Source of the DNA: Magnaporthiopsis rhizophila
Taxonomy: Eukaryota > Ascomycota > Sordariomycetes > Magnaporthales > Magnaporthaceae
Length of the DNA stretch: 64,000 nt
Reading direction: 5' to 3'
NCBI GenBank assembly: GCA_003049465.1
Contig: PYSS01000021.1
Coordinates: 317,400 to 381,399, forward strand
The first letter of the stretch is position 1. Each line of letters begins with the position of its first letter. The position numbers and the translations under genes are program-made. The notes under the pieces are model-generated. The model did not search any database and was not told where the DNA came from. It was given only the letters and a program-made list of their open reading frames with translations. This document shows positions 21,869 to 32,539 of the stretch, one piece after another.

Positions 21869-24262
21869 CTACCACAGCCCCTCTAGCGCCTCCGGAATCC
21901 ATACCGCCTGGATGACGGCGACCTTCTTGGCGTAGTTCTTCTGTGTAAAGACGTGCTCCAGAAACATGATGCCCTCCTTCTTCTGCCCGTGCAGCACGCT
22001 CGACGGATGGACCGCCACCACATGCTTCCCCTGCGTCGTGACGTAGCTCCCGTCCGGCGCGAGCGTCGCCGTCCGCATGCAGAAGCCCTTCATGAAGCAC
22101 TTTGTCAGCGCCTCGGCCCCCTCGGGCGACAGCGGCACGAACGGCTGCGGGTCCGCCGGCGGCTTCTCCGACAGCAGGCGCTCCGTGACGCAGAGCGCCC
22201 GCAGCTGCTTGCGGATGTTGAGCGCTTGCCGCATGGTCCGCAGGTTGATGCGCCGCGCCCGGCACCAGTCGGCCCGATCCGAGTCCTCGGCCGTGTACAT
22301 CTGCATGGTCGTCAGGTACGTCATCAGGTCGCCCTCGCGCCGCCGCAGCTCCCGCCGCAGCTCCTCCACCTCCTCGCGCGCGTCCTCCGACTGTAGCTGA
22401 TGGAACAAGTCGTCGCCCGCGCTGACGCATGAGATGACGTCGATGGCCTCGAGGAGGCAGTCGTACGCCGGGCTTGCCGCCGCCAGCAGCACGCGTCCTA
22501 GCGACGCCGACACTGGGAGTCGCGCCATCTTTCGGCCCAGGTCCGTTATGGCTCCATTGTCGTCGAGCGCTGCGAGGATGTGCAGTTGTGTGAGCGCCTT
22601 CTCCATGTACGCCATCTTGGGTGTGTCCATGAGCGGGAATGAGAGCAGGTCCTCAACTCCGCGCGCCTTCATAATCAGCACGGCATCTTGGACATCGTTC
22701 CTCAGAATCTCGGGAGGATCGGCTTCTCGAAGCTCCTTGTACACGTCTTCTGTGTACAGCCTAAAGCATTTCCCTGGTCCCTCACGGCCGGCCCGGCCCG
22801 CCCTTTGGATAGCAGAAGACTGCGAGATGGGCCCGATTAGGAGGGACTCAAGCCCGAGCCGGGGCCTGTACTGTTTTGTTTTGGACTTGCCCGTGTCGAC
22901 GACGTATCGCACTCCGGGTACTGTGACTGAGGTTTCGGCAATGTTGGTGGCCAGCACGACTTTTCGAACACGGCCCTTGAGTGGCCTGAATGCGTTGTGC
23001 TGGGCCTCAATCGAGAGCTGGCCGTAAAGTGGAAGAGCCCTGATCTTGGGCACGTTGGATGCAAGCGTGGCGGCGTACTCTTCGATGAGCCTCTGGATCT
23101 GCTCAATCTGCTCTTGCCCATGCAGAAATACCAGTATATCTCCGGGCAGAGGCTCGCCACAGTGTATCTTGAACACTGTCTTCAATACCTCATCCGCTAA
23201 GTCTGCCACCGGCTTAGGGGAGTAGATGGTCTGGACTGGGAACTGCCTCCCCTGGATCTTGAGTGTTTTCGACGAAAGCTCCACCTCGTTGCTAGGTGGT
23301 TTAGGAGTTTCGGCACTGGGGTCTGGGTTTGTATCTGAGAAGAATTCCTCCATAGTTTCGATGTCGGCCGTGGCACTCATGGCCACGACCTTCAATGGCA
23401 CACCTCCACGGCCGGGCTTGTCCGGTGAGAGCAGCATTTGCTTCAAGAACCCGCACAGGAGATCCACATCGATTCCACGCTCGTGGACTTCGTCGACAAT
23501 AACGACGCTGTATTGTCTGAGGCTGGGGTCATGTAGAAGCTCCTGCAGGAGCATACCCTCAGTGAGGAACTTGATCTTTGTTCCTTTGGGCACGTTGTGG
23601 TCGAAGCGGACCGAGTATCCGACGAGCCCCTCCTGGCGCCGCGAGCTTCCGCCCGCCGAAATGTTCAGCGGCGTGCCGGCCTCCCTGGCCACGCGGTGCG
23701 CGAGCGTCGTGGCGGCCACACGGCGCGGCTGCGTGACGGCCACAACACCGCCCACGGCTCTCTGTTCGGTCCTGCCGTCAGGTAACCGTACGGGCACAAG
23801 TCGGCGGTGACACCAACTCTCCTCGGCTAGGAATTGTGGCACCTGCGTACTCTTTCCGGAGCCCGTCTCACCGACGAGGATCAGGACGTCGTTGTCACGC
23901 ATGTGCTTGCGGATGGCTTCCTGGTAGTCCCATATCGGCAGCGCCCTGCGCACCGGAAGCAGTTCTGGGTCGCCTTTCGTTGTTGCCAGCACCGCATCAC
24001 GCTCTCGGTCCTTTTTACGGTGCCGCGCCGGGTCTTTGGGCGTTGTCAACGCGGCCCCGACCGGCGGCTCTGGTGGGCTCTGCGCCTCCTTTTTTGTTGC
24101 AGGGACGACCTCGTCCTTTTGTGTGGGTGCTGGTCTTGGTTTTGGCTTCACGCCATTCAAAAAGCCGTCGAGAGAAATGGTCTTTCCGCCTGGGAGTTTG
24201 AGGACTGAACCGCCCCCTGCATCTCTGTCCTTCTTGCGTTTTTTTGAGACGTGACCATCCAT
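21869..24262 (-). CDS. DHR2: DEAH-type RNA helicase, Dhr2-like
   Basis: Intronless gene for a 797-residue helicase of the DEAH/RHA group. The best overall resemblance is to nucleolar Dhr2, needed for 18S rRNA processing. A basic N-terminal tail (VSKKRKKDRD) precedes the helicase core. Walker A is GETGSGKS (residues 131-138), motif Ia VTQPRRVAA, motif Ic TEGMLLQELL, motif II DEVH (257-260) instead of the usual DEAH, motif III MSATAD, motif V ATNIAETSVT and motif VI QRAGRAGREGPG. Winged-helix, ratchet and OB-fold regions follow to the C-terminus. The second-residue change in motif II is conservative in this superfamily. Paralogues such as Prp22/Prp43 are larger or differ in the tails, so the exact orthologue is moderately certain. 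Confidence 0.85.
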   Translation of the reverse strand: MDGHVSKKRKKDRDAGGGSVLKLPGGKTISLDGFLNGVKPKPRPAPTQKDEVVPATKKEAQSPPEPPVGAALTTPKDPARHRKKDRERDAVLATTKGDPELLPVRRALPIWDYQEAIRKHMRDNDVLILVGETGSGKSTQVPQFLAEESWCHRRLVPVRLPDGRTEQRAVGGVVAVTQPRRVAATTLAHRVAREAGTPLNISAGGSSRRQEGLVGYSVRFDHNVPKGTKIKFLTEGMLLQELLHDPSLRQYSVVIVDEVHERGIDVDLLCGFLKQMLLSPDKPGRGGVPLKVVAMSATADIETMEEFFSDTNPDPSAETPKPPSNEVELSSKTLKIQGRQFPVQTIYSPKPVADLADEVLKTVFKIHCGEPLPGDILVFLHGQEQIEQIQRLIEEYAATLASNVPKIRALPLYGQLSIEAQHNAFRPLKGRVRKVVLATNIAETSVTVPGVRYVVDTGKSKTKQYRPRLGLESLLIGPISQSSAIQRAGRAGREGPGKCFRLYTEDVYKELREADPPEILRNDVQDAVLIMKARGVEDLLSFPLMDTPKMAYMEKALTQLHILAALDDNGAITDLGRKMARLPVSASLGRVLLAAASPAYDCLLEAIDVISCVSAGDDLFHQLQSEDAREEVEELRRELRRREGDLMTYLTTMQMYTAEDSDRADWCRARRINLRTMRQALNIRKQLRALCVTERLLSEKPPADPQPFVPLSPEGAEALTKCFMKGFCMRTATLAPDGSYVTTQGKHVVAVHPSSVLHGQKKEGIMFLEHVFTQKNYAKKVAVIQAVWIPEALEGLW

Positions 24263-24804
24263 GATACGAAGAATTGTTCAAACCGAGTCCGCAGCATAGG
24301 AGTTATGTGTTCAAATTATGATGCGCTTTCCCGATCTTGGTGACAGATCGGATCTTTGGATTGGCTTTTTTTTTTTTTTTTCAGGACTGACAAGGACGGT
24401 ACCTGGCCCCATATTTTAAGCTGCAGATCAGGAGCCCAGAACGTGGATCCACCTTGGCGTCATCGCGCAAAAGGCCAACCATGCATTCAGCTCCAAATTC
24501 TTGATGGATGCCGGCTTTGAGGGCACTCATATATCCATGATGTGACTTAGATAGAACAACAGAAATTTGTATCGAGATAATGCGAAAACTACCTAGCCAA
24601 CGTGAGAAAAAAGACAGTAACCACCTATACTGCAATCTAAACGAAGAGAACAATCGTTGGCACGTGCAAACATCGACCTACTTGCTCTTGAGCAGCACCA
24701 CCCTGTGCGAGGACGAACTGTTTTCGAGTCTCGAACTCTAAAGAGCAAGCGGCATAGCCCCCATCTACAACTAACACTATGTACCTCGCCTGGACACTGT
24801 TTCT
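24263..24804. other. Intergenic region
   Basis: This is the 5' flank of the helicase gene and the 3' flank of SEC9. It contains a T16 run (24366-24381). No gene was seen. Confidence 0.4.
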
Positions 24805-26249
24805 TTATTTCAGTATGTCGTCGAGCTTGCGGCGGTTGTTGCGAACGCCCATGTCGACCTTGTCGCTCTGTTGAGAAGTAAAGAGGTAGTCAGCATTGCA
24901 GCACGCCAGAGAATGGATAGTAACAAGCGCCTTACCTTATCGCCAATCCTGTCAATGAGCTTGTTAGATTCCTCGACGCGCTGACCAAAGGTGCGTGCGA
25001 TCTGGTTTAGAGTCGCCACACCCCGCTCCATGCCCGGCATGATGACATTGTTGATCTCCTCCTCCTTGGCTCGCCGGTCTGCCCGCAGTGCCCTGTTTTC
25101 TGGGTTGTCGTCTTCGTCGTCCGATTCGTCAAAGACGAACTTGTTGTTGCTGGCGGCCGTCTGGCCTGACGACAGACCCAACGCCTTGCGGTTATTCATG
25201 GAATCCTGGATATCACGCATGTCGCGCTCGTACTTGGCCTGGGACTGATGGGCGTCCAAGAGCGTCTCCTCCCGTCGTTCCCGGTCCTTCTCCTGGTTCT
25301 CCATGAATTTGCGCTCCCGCTGTTCCTTCTTGGATTTAGTCATGAAGGGGTTGCCGGGGTTCCACAGGCTGCGGTTGTAGTGCTTCAACTCCTTTGTCTT
25401 CTCTTGCGCCGTGCGGTTGTGGATTTCCGCCAGGTCCAGGTTCCTCTCGGTGTTGCGCAGACGCTCGTCTTGCTGCGCCATGTTCTGTAGCGTGCCGTTG
25501 GCCGTCTCGATCGTGCTGTTGATGATGCCCAGGATCCTGTGACCAGTGTCGACCGTCGCGTCTCGCTCCTGGTCGATCTGCCGCGCCATCTCTCGCTCCT
25601 CCAGCTTGATCTGCTCCTGCTCGGTGAGCTCACGCTCCTCGCCGTAGCCGCCGTACTTGTTGCCTGTCGTACCGCCCGGCGCCGCCCCGCCATAGCCTCC
25701 CTGAGAGGCGTCATATCCTCCGGCCCCATAGCCACCGCCATTGGGAGCCCTGCCGGAAGGAGCGTTCGGGGCCCTGTCCTTGGCGCCTCCGAAAAGAGCA
25801 TCCCTTCCGGCACCGTCGTCTGCTAGGCCTCCGTAGCCACCAGGGCGACGCCCGCCGGCGGGACTGTCGTTCTGGCCACCCCTCGCGGGGGCGGCACCAC
25901 CGCCGTACGGGTTGGAGTCCCCGTACCTGTTTGACGAGCCATAGCCACCCGAGGCGCCGTACCGGTCGTTGCCGTAGCCGGAGCTCTGCTGTGGTGGTGG
26001 TTGTTGTGCTTGTTGGTTCATGCTGCCGGCCGTGCTCGAGGGACCGCGGGGTGCAGGGCCACCGGGGAGGCCGACACCGCCAGGACGCCCGCCTCTTGGA
26101 CCGCTGGGCAGTCCGCCGGGGTTGGGCATGAGCACCTTGTCGTTGGAGCCCTGCGAGTAGGCATAGGGATCATTGGCGGGCTCTTGGGCATACGGGTTCT
26201 CGTCGGCCGACGGGTTCGAGCTCTTCTTTCTTCCGAGGAACTTCTTCAT
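24805..26249 (-). CDS. SEC9: t-SNARE Sec9 / SNAP-25 homologue
   Basis: Plasma-membrane Qbc-SNARE acting in exocytosis with syntaxin (Sso) and synaptobrevin (Snc). The ATG at 26249 (MKKFLGRKK) is chosen because it opens the family-typical N-terminus. Exon 1 is 26249-24936; a 68-nt intron (GTAAGG...AACAG) leads to exon 2, 24867-24805; the product is 458 residues. A Gly/Pro/Tyr-rich disordered region covers about residues 10-190. The first SNARE coiled coil begins about ELTEQEQIKLEE and runs through TVDTGHRILGIINSTIETANGTLQNM. The second is C-terminal (INNVIMPGMERG, LNQIARTFGQRVEESNKL, then IGDKSDKVDMGVRNNRRKLDDIL across the splice). It has no Cys cluster for palmitoylation and no membrane span, as in yeast Sec9. 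Confidence 0.95.
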
Positions 26250-27784
26250 GTTGGCGGCTGTTGGCGAAATGCCGGTTCGGGTCGGGATGAGGTCTGTCGG
26301 CCAGCGGGACAATCCAGGCCCAGTTGCTGGCCGTTTGCAAACGATTTGATTTCGTAGATAGACACGGATGGGAGAGGAGGTCGGGGTGGTCAATGAATTC
26401 AAAAGGAAGGAAGAGGAGGTCGGCGGCTTTCAAGAAAAGGCGGAGGAATTCAGATGACTTTTAGGGGACCTTTGCGGGCTGTCCCTTTGCTAGCCGCTGT
26501 CCTTTGTGGCATGGCTGGGTCCGCGTTTTGAATGGCGTTTCGAGCTGGAGGGCACTGTGGGGCCCCCCTCACAAAATGCAAAAGAAAGGGTCAGTTGGGT
26601 GAGGTGCCTTCAATTGAGAGTGGCAAGATTCAGACTTCCCAGGCCCAATAATCAGCCCCAGCCTCTTTCGTCCACAGGCACGGCCACGCTAGTGGTTGAC
26701 TTCGCCGCCTGCGACTGCGACGCGCGCCGCTCGCTATTCTAAACTCAGGGATGGAGCAGAACGGGACTTGCTGTGCTCGCGCAAACCATAACGGGCGACG
26801 CGGCCGTACCGGCCTGTCGATCAAGACGCTGCCTTGGAAGTCTGCCATCTATATCCTTTCCTCAGCCAACCAGGTTGTGCAGTTCACGTGGGTGCAAATT
26901 CGATCCGCGCTTTGGAGGCCCCGTAGTTCATACGGTCTGATATTCGGACAGAGGTTTTTGCAGGTAGATCAAGTGATTTGGGTCTGTCAACCAAGTGGTT
27001 CAGGTGTGAATTCCAAGGAGCCGGCTATTTTCATCTAGGTCCACGCTCCATTGGGAAGAACCTTTTGCATGTTAGTTGAAATTTGAGGCTTCTGGGAAGC
27101 GGAAAGAGGCTCCTCGGTGACTCATGGCCTGATCGAGGCCCTGACTGTTTGGAGCGGAGGGGGAAAGTGACTGGGACGGCGGGCGGCTGCTGTGGGGCAT
27201 GACATCTTGACATCGAACTCCACAAGGCGCCCAGCTGAGCCCATTTCCAGGCACTTCGTCACTAATTTATGCCGACACACCTCCCCAAAACTCCGTCCTT
27301 GGGCTTACTCCTGGCACGCCCCAATATCACCCCAAAATCTCCTAGGTTTTCGGGATGTCTTCAACAACTGCCTAAGATTGCTCCTACGTGCGGTGATACC
27401 CTCACACTTGCCTTTTATCCAGGCACTGCAATTCCCAGCCAGCGTCTTGTCGACCGGCTGAATTCGATCCCACCAAACGAGACTAGGCCGGCTTTTGTCC
27501 GCCGTTTGCTTCCGCTTCCGCCCCCTGGTTGTGTCCTCCGGACTCAAAATGATCACAAGATTATGCCAGCCATTTCCTGCCTTGATAACATTGTGCGATG
27601 CAATAATATCCTCATACTTGCAAAAATTTTGAGCCGGCAATCCATTCTTTCTCTTACTTACTCCAAGCGTCTCCAACGGAACCCTGTCGTGGCCCAAGAA
27701 AAGAGCCGCTTGATCGTGGTCTCATACCGTCTCACCGCCCCTGAGTGAGCGACTCGGGCTCGTCGGCACTAGCCTGACTTGACC
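26250..27784. other. Divergent intergenic region SEC9 / GTPase
   Basis: 1.5 kb of promoter space between divergent housekeeping genes. No frame shows family resemblance and no repeat stood out. Confidence 0.4.
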
Positions 27785-30442
27785 ATGTCGGTGTTTACCT
27801 ATGACCCGGACCCACCGCGGGTCTCGTCTCCGTGGCTCCAGCCGGCGGATCCGGGGAAAAGGCGGGGCTCTCCTGCGTCCGACCGCGGCTCGGCCGCCGT
27901 CAACTCGGACCTGCTCGCGGACTATGGCGTCACCAAGCTGGCGGCCGAGCCGGAGCTTGGCCCAACCGAGTACAAGCTGCACCTGCTCCTCCGGCAGAGG
28001 AGGATGTTCCGTTCCATGAGCACCACGAACCGCATCGCCGGCTCGCAGCAGGCTCGCCCGACGCCCTCGGAGCCCAAGGCGCTGCTGAAGCACCGCGCCG
28101 TGGTCATGTCCACGTCCAACCAGACCCGCCAATCCCGTTTCCTGCAGCTCACGACCCAGCTGTTTTGGAGGCTGCGGCAATCGTCGCCCTACCATGCCTC
28201 CGTCGCTAACCAGGAGCTTGTCATCCCCCACCTCCCGGATGACCATGCCGCCTCTTCGGTGTCCGTCAAGCCTGGCAAACCGCTGCCGGGTCTGGAAGAG
28301 TCCAGGGGCGCTCTGTACGAGATTGGCGTGGCCGATGACGGCACTCTGGTTGGTCTCACCAAGGACGAGATGGACGAGAGCATCGCCAACCTGAGCATCA
28401 TGGCAGCGAGCCTGGGGTGCGTGACCGAGGTCCTGCGCCGGGTCATAGTTGGCGACTGCGAGTGGCTGGAAGAGCCTCCGTCGCAGGTGGTCCACCGCGG
28501 AGAGCTCTGGGTTGCCGAGGTCCTCGTCACCCCGAATCTCGGGGCTTGTGACCAACAGCTCGACGAAGGCGAGCACATAAACGGTGCCACTTCGACAAGC
28601 TTGATGTCGACCGAGCTGAATCCTAGCGCAGGTCCTGCGACCAAAGACCAGCTGCGAGTGACCCTGACTGGACCAACAACGTCTGGGAAATCCACATTGC
28701 TGGGGACTCTGTCGACGGGGACGCTTGACAATGGTCACGGCAAGAGCAGGCTCAGTCTTCTGAGGCATCGCCATGAGCTTGCATCCGGCGTCACCAGCTC
28801 GGTTGCGCAGGAGCTCATCGGGTACAAAGGGAGTGACATTGTCAACTACTCCAACAGAAACATCGAATCCTGGATTGGTATCCACGACTTTACTGCCGAC
28901 GGCCGTTTAGTGTTTGTATCCGATTCGGCCGGCCACCCGCGATATCGGCGCACCATACTTCGTGGCATTGTCGGGTGGGCGCCGCACTGGACCGTCCTCT
29001 GCTTGGCGGCGGACTGTGAAGAACCTGCGCGTAATGGCGCCGGGACGCCCTCGACCAGCTACGACGCTGCCGGCTTGGCGAGTGCGGGACTCGATCTCGC
29101 CAGGTCTCACCTGGAATTGTGTCTGAGGCTGCAAATACCCCTTGCTATCGTCGTGACTAAGATGGACAAGGGCACCAAGTCCGGGCTGCAGGGGATACTC
29201 AGCAAGGTGTTGTCGAGCATCAAGCAAGCCGGCAGGACCCCGAGGTTGCTCCATCCCGGTCGAAAGAGCGACCCTGACATGGCCAAGATACCTCAAGAGG
29301 ACACGGACAAAGTTGAAAAGATCGTGGATGAGATGGTGGCGAGCGGCGACCTTCTCGCCACCGTCCCCATTGTGCTCGCAAGCGCTGTCAACGGCACAGG
29401 CATCGGGCTCATGCACGCCCTTCTGAAGCAACTGCCGCTGCCTCCTGCGCCCACGGCCTACGATCTGACAGGGCCAGCCTTGAATCCGGATCAACCCGCT
29501 AGCCTGTTCCACATCGAGGATAAATTCAGCCTGCCCGCATCGCATGCTTCTGTTGGCGGGAGCTCGGTCGACCAGACGGACGTCGGCACCGTAGTAGCGG
29601 GATACATCCGCTTCGGGAAACTGTCTGTTGGGGACGCCGTTGTGGTCGGGCCTTTCCCGTCTGACGAGGATGACGGTAGGGGCTCGACTTCTCCTGAGGG
29701 TCGACAGTCGCCCGGAAGCTACGGCCTCTCCATCTCGCATCCGTCGACCACCGAGCTCAACCGCGTTGCTTCCCGGAGCGCCGTCTCAGCCTCGACCATC
29801 AAGGGAGAGTGGCACAACGCGCGCGTGGTGAGCCTACGCAACTTGCGCCTACCTGTCCTCACACTCGAGGCTGGCCAGGTTGGCACGGTCGGTCTCGTGC
29901 TGGACGTGCCGAGCGGGAAGGTCGTAGGTGAGAGCGGCCTGTTGGAGGCGCCGCCGCAGCAGGGGAGCCACAGGGCGCCCAAAATAAGAAAAGGAATGGT
30001 TCTGGCGATCCTGAGCAAGCACATGCTGGACGGAGCCGTCTCGCTCCGGGCCGCAAGCGGGCTCACCGCGCTGTTGCGCGATCCAGACGCGGCCTCCCTA
30101 ACAGTGGGAAGCTTGGTGAACATATATGTCGCCAGTGTTCGTGCGGTCGCCAGGGTCCTGCGTGTCACTGGAGTGGCAGGCACATCGCCCCCGGATTCCT
30201 CGAGCGTCCCCACCGAGAACATTGACGACGTGTTCAACCTGAACGAGGAACGGCTGCCCGACGATGGGGCTGGGAGAGGCAGGCGGGTAGCCACGCCGGA
30301 TGGGGTCGAAGTGCGACTTGAGCTGATGGGCAACCGCGAGTGGATCGAGCTGGGATCCCATATTGTCCTGTTGGAGGGCGGGAGGCATGATAGGTCTGGG
30401 CTGGAAGGGCTTTCGGGCAAGGTGGTTGAGATCGTCGACTGA
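27785..30442 (+). CDS. GTP-binding protein of the GTPBP1/GTPBP2 (EF-Tu superfamily) type
   Basis: Intronless gene for an 885-residue translational-type GTPase. GTPBP1-like proteins are linked to exosome-mediated mRNA decay and ribosome rescue. The start is ATG 27785 (MSVFTYDPDPP). The N-terminal domain includes PTEYKLHLLLRQRRMFRSMS, and LYEIGVADDGTLVGL resembles the GTPBP family. G1 is GPTTSGKS (residues 296-303), G3 DSAGHPR (380-386) and G4 TKMD (458-461). G1 lacks the second Gly of a strict GxxxxGKS but is family-typical. Domain 2 (GTVVAGYIRFGKLSVGDAVVVGP) and the C-terminal beta-barrel (GMVLAI) are present. Insertions of Ser/Pro-rich sequence occur in domain 2. Confidence 0.88.
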   Translation: MSVFTYDPDPPRVSSPWLQPADPGKRRGSPASDRGSAAVNSDLLADYGVTKLAAEPELGPTEYKLHLLLRQRRMFRSMSTTNRIAGSQQARPTPSEPKALLKHRAVVMSTSNQTRQSRFLQLTTQLFWRLRQSSPYHASVANQELVIPHLPDDHAASSVSVKPGKPLPGLEESRGALYEIGVADDGTLVGLTKDEMDESIANLSIMAASLGCVTEVLRRVIVGDCEWLEEPPSQVVHRGELWVAEVLVTPNLGACDQQLDEGEHINGATSTSLMSTELNPSAGPATKDQLRVTLTGPTTSGKSTLLGTLSTGTLDNGHGKSRLSLLRHRHELASGVTSSVAQELIGYKGSDIVNYSNRNIESWIGIHDFTADGRLVFVSDSAGHPRYRRTILRGIVGWAPHWTVLCLAADCEEPARNGAGTPSTSYDAAGLASAGLDLARSHLELCLRLQIPLAIVVTKMDKGTKSGLQGILSKVLSSIKQAGRTPRLLHPGRKSDPDMAKIPQEDTDKVEKIVDEMVASGDLLATVPIVLASAVNGTGIGLMHALLKQLPLPPAPTAYDLTGPALNPDQPASLFHIEDKFSLPASHASVGGSSVDQTDVGTVVAGYIRFGKLSVGDAVVVGPFPSDEDDGRGSTSPEGRQSPGSYGLSISHPSTTELNRVASRSAVSASTIKGEWHNARVVSLRNLRLPVLTLEAGQVGTVGLVLDVPSGKVVGESGLLEAPPQQGSHRAPKIRKGMVLAILSKHMLDGAVSLRAASGLTALLRDPDAASLTVGSLVNIYVASVRAVARVLRVTGVAGTSPPDSSSVPTENIDDVFNLNEERLPDDGAGRGRRVATPDGVEVRLELMGNREWIELGSHIVLLEGGRHDRSGLEGLSGKVVEIVD

Positions 30443-30846
30443 TGAGGAAGGAAAGGTTGGAGGGCAGGTTGCGTTCGAGTTGGTTTCTAGTCCGGCATTG
30501 TTTAATTTTTGATTTTCCGAGGTCCTTGGTGCTGTGTAGACCTTGATATAATAGATATGTTATAGTGAATATCAGGGGTTCTGTGTATTGAATCAAAGAT
30601 CCAGCCTCTCTTTGCCCTAGCAAGTGGTTCAATGGTACGTCGGCCAGCACTAAGGACGATATGTGCATCACTTGTCACGGTTCACCACGCTGCGGTTTGG
30701 ACAGGGCCTCTGTGAAGCAAGAGCATAACGCGTCATAACATTGCCCACCAGCCTAGACGCCAATGACTCCCCGAGAATGCAGAAACCCAAGGAAAAGAAC
30801 GATGTATAATGGCGTGCCCCCAACCATGCACTATTTTTATTGTTGT
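30443..30846. other. Convergent intergenic region
   Basis: 3' flanks of the GTPase gene and EMC6. No gene was seen. Confidence 0.4.
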
Positions 30847-31359
30847 TCATGCCCGAACCAGACCATAGAACAGCGTCCATGTCAATATGAAGCCGGCCAG
30901 GCCGTTCATCAGCCCGCTCGTCCACAACTCGTAGGGGCCACGGAAGTATCTGCTCGTGTCCAGGGGACCCTTCCCGGCGGCGAGCGAGGTGGGGGCGACG
31001 CGCAGGACGTAGAAGAGGACGGCCGAGAGGAAGGTGAAGGCGACGTAGAAGAGGAAGCCCGAGTAGGACTCGAGGCCCAGGATGCCGGCCCCGACGCCAA
31101 ACAGCGACGCGGTCAGGGTTTGGAGGTTTGAGAGGATCTAGGTATGAACCGTACGTCATCGTGGCGCAGCGTCAGCTACTAGAGCGCTCCCCCTCTCTTT
31201 CTCTCTCGTATCCAGCGGACGGACCACAACTGGGATCGGGTCGGGGTCGGGTCGGGTCTGGGCCGGGGCAGTGGTTCCTAGGGACGGACGGACCTTGGTG
31301 TTATACACGACCGACTCCGGCACGATCGGTGCGATCTGATAGTCCTTTTCCGTGGCCAT
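30847..31359 (-). CDS. EMC6: ER membrane protein complex subunit 6
   Basis: Small ER membrane protein of the EMC insertase, which inserts tail-anchored and multipass proteins. Exon 1 is 31359-31294 (22 codons, MATEKDYQIAPIVPESVVYN). A 156-nt intron (31293-31138, GTCCGT...CTAG, phase 0) leads to exon 2, 31137-30847, giving 118 residues. The sequence after the splice (ILSNLQTLTASLFGVGAGIL) and the following two hydrophobic stretches (SGFLFYVAFTFLSAVLFYVL and GLMNGLAGFILTWTLFYGLV) match EMC6, with a conserved DTSRYFRGPYELW loop. The donor GTCCGT is unusual, but the joined protein is an end-to-end match to the family pattern. Confidence 0.93.
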
Positions 31360-32539
31360 TTTTCGGGAAGGTCGGGTGGAAACGACTGGGCCGCCCTGCA
31401 GTATCGATATGTCCTGGGGTACGAGACGAGAAACGCCGATTCTGCGCGTATCGATGGATAATCGGGACGGACGGGTGTTTGGGCTATAGAGGGACTGGGG
31501 GATGGTGACAGGCTGCATTGCTGCGTGCGGGTGTGCGTGTCCAGCATTGAGTCCACTATGTGAGCTGCCCCGAGCTCCAAGGCTTCCATAATTGGTGGGG
31601 CCGCCGGCCATTGACCTCCATCGAATCAAAATTCCCATCAACCCGCCGCGCCAGTGGTTCCGTGCGGGTCACGATTTGGTGGCCCGCTGTTCTGGATTGT
31701 TTGGAAGCGCCAGGCGCTCATTTGCCATTCATTGTCTGGCCCTGGGCCCTGGGCCACGAGAGCTCTATGACGAACACACGATGATCCGCCGACGCCCAAG
31801 GGTAGGGTCAGGGTTCTGGTCCAAAGCATGAAATCGCTTCTGGATCGCAAAATCACCGAGGCTCAGGCCTCTTTCCCCCTTGCTGGCTGTTTTTTTATTA
31901 CGCCTCGGTCTTTTCGCAGCCGTAGCGCTCCACCCCTCCCCAAGCGGGCTAAACACCGCGCTGGGCCGAAGGCGTCGCAGCAATTCGCGCCGTCCGACAT
32001 TAGTGGTTTTCGCTAGAACAGCGCTTCCCTGTGCTGTTGTTCTGTTGACGACGCATCCAACACCCCGGTCGCGCGGCGCACAACCCACCCCAGGCATCGA
32101 GAGCCACCCCCTTTCGTCGGTGCGGTCGGCACAAGACCTGGGGCAGTGCTGGGGAGCCGCGGCTTTCTGATATCAAGCCACACGGCGGTTGTGTCGTGCA
32201 ATCTACGATCCATCCCAGGCGCCTCCATACCTGGTCGATCGTCTATTCTTTTTTTGGGGCGTCTGATGAATTCTGCTTCCAGAGCCTGTTCATTTCACCG
32301 GAACTTATGCTCGCCGCCTCATTCGATTGCGCTTGCGACTCTTGACCGAGACATACCTGCTCGACTCGCTACCACCCTACATACGCCATACGCCCTCCGT
32401 CCCAACTTCCTTAATGCCAGACGGAGACGTGGGCTTGGCTTGGTGAAGTGTTTCCCGCCCGTGACAGCCCAAATCAGCCAAAGAAGCTCCCCGTGCGTTC
32501 CCCAGTCAGCCGGGGCCTTCACTTCGCCCAAAGTTCTTC
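31360..32539. other. Divergent intergenic region EMC6 / Inp2-like gene
   Basis: 1.2 kb without a supported gene. It serves as 5' flank for both neighbours. Confidence 0.4.

Noticed and set aside
26870..26920. Possible tRNA T-arm (ATTCGATCC)
   Set aside because: No matching acceptor or D-arm could be folded around it.
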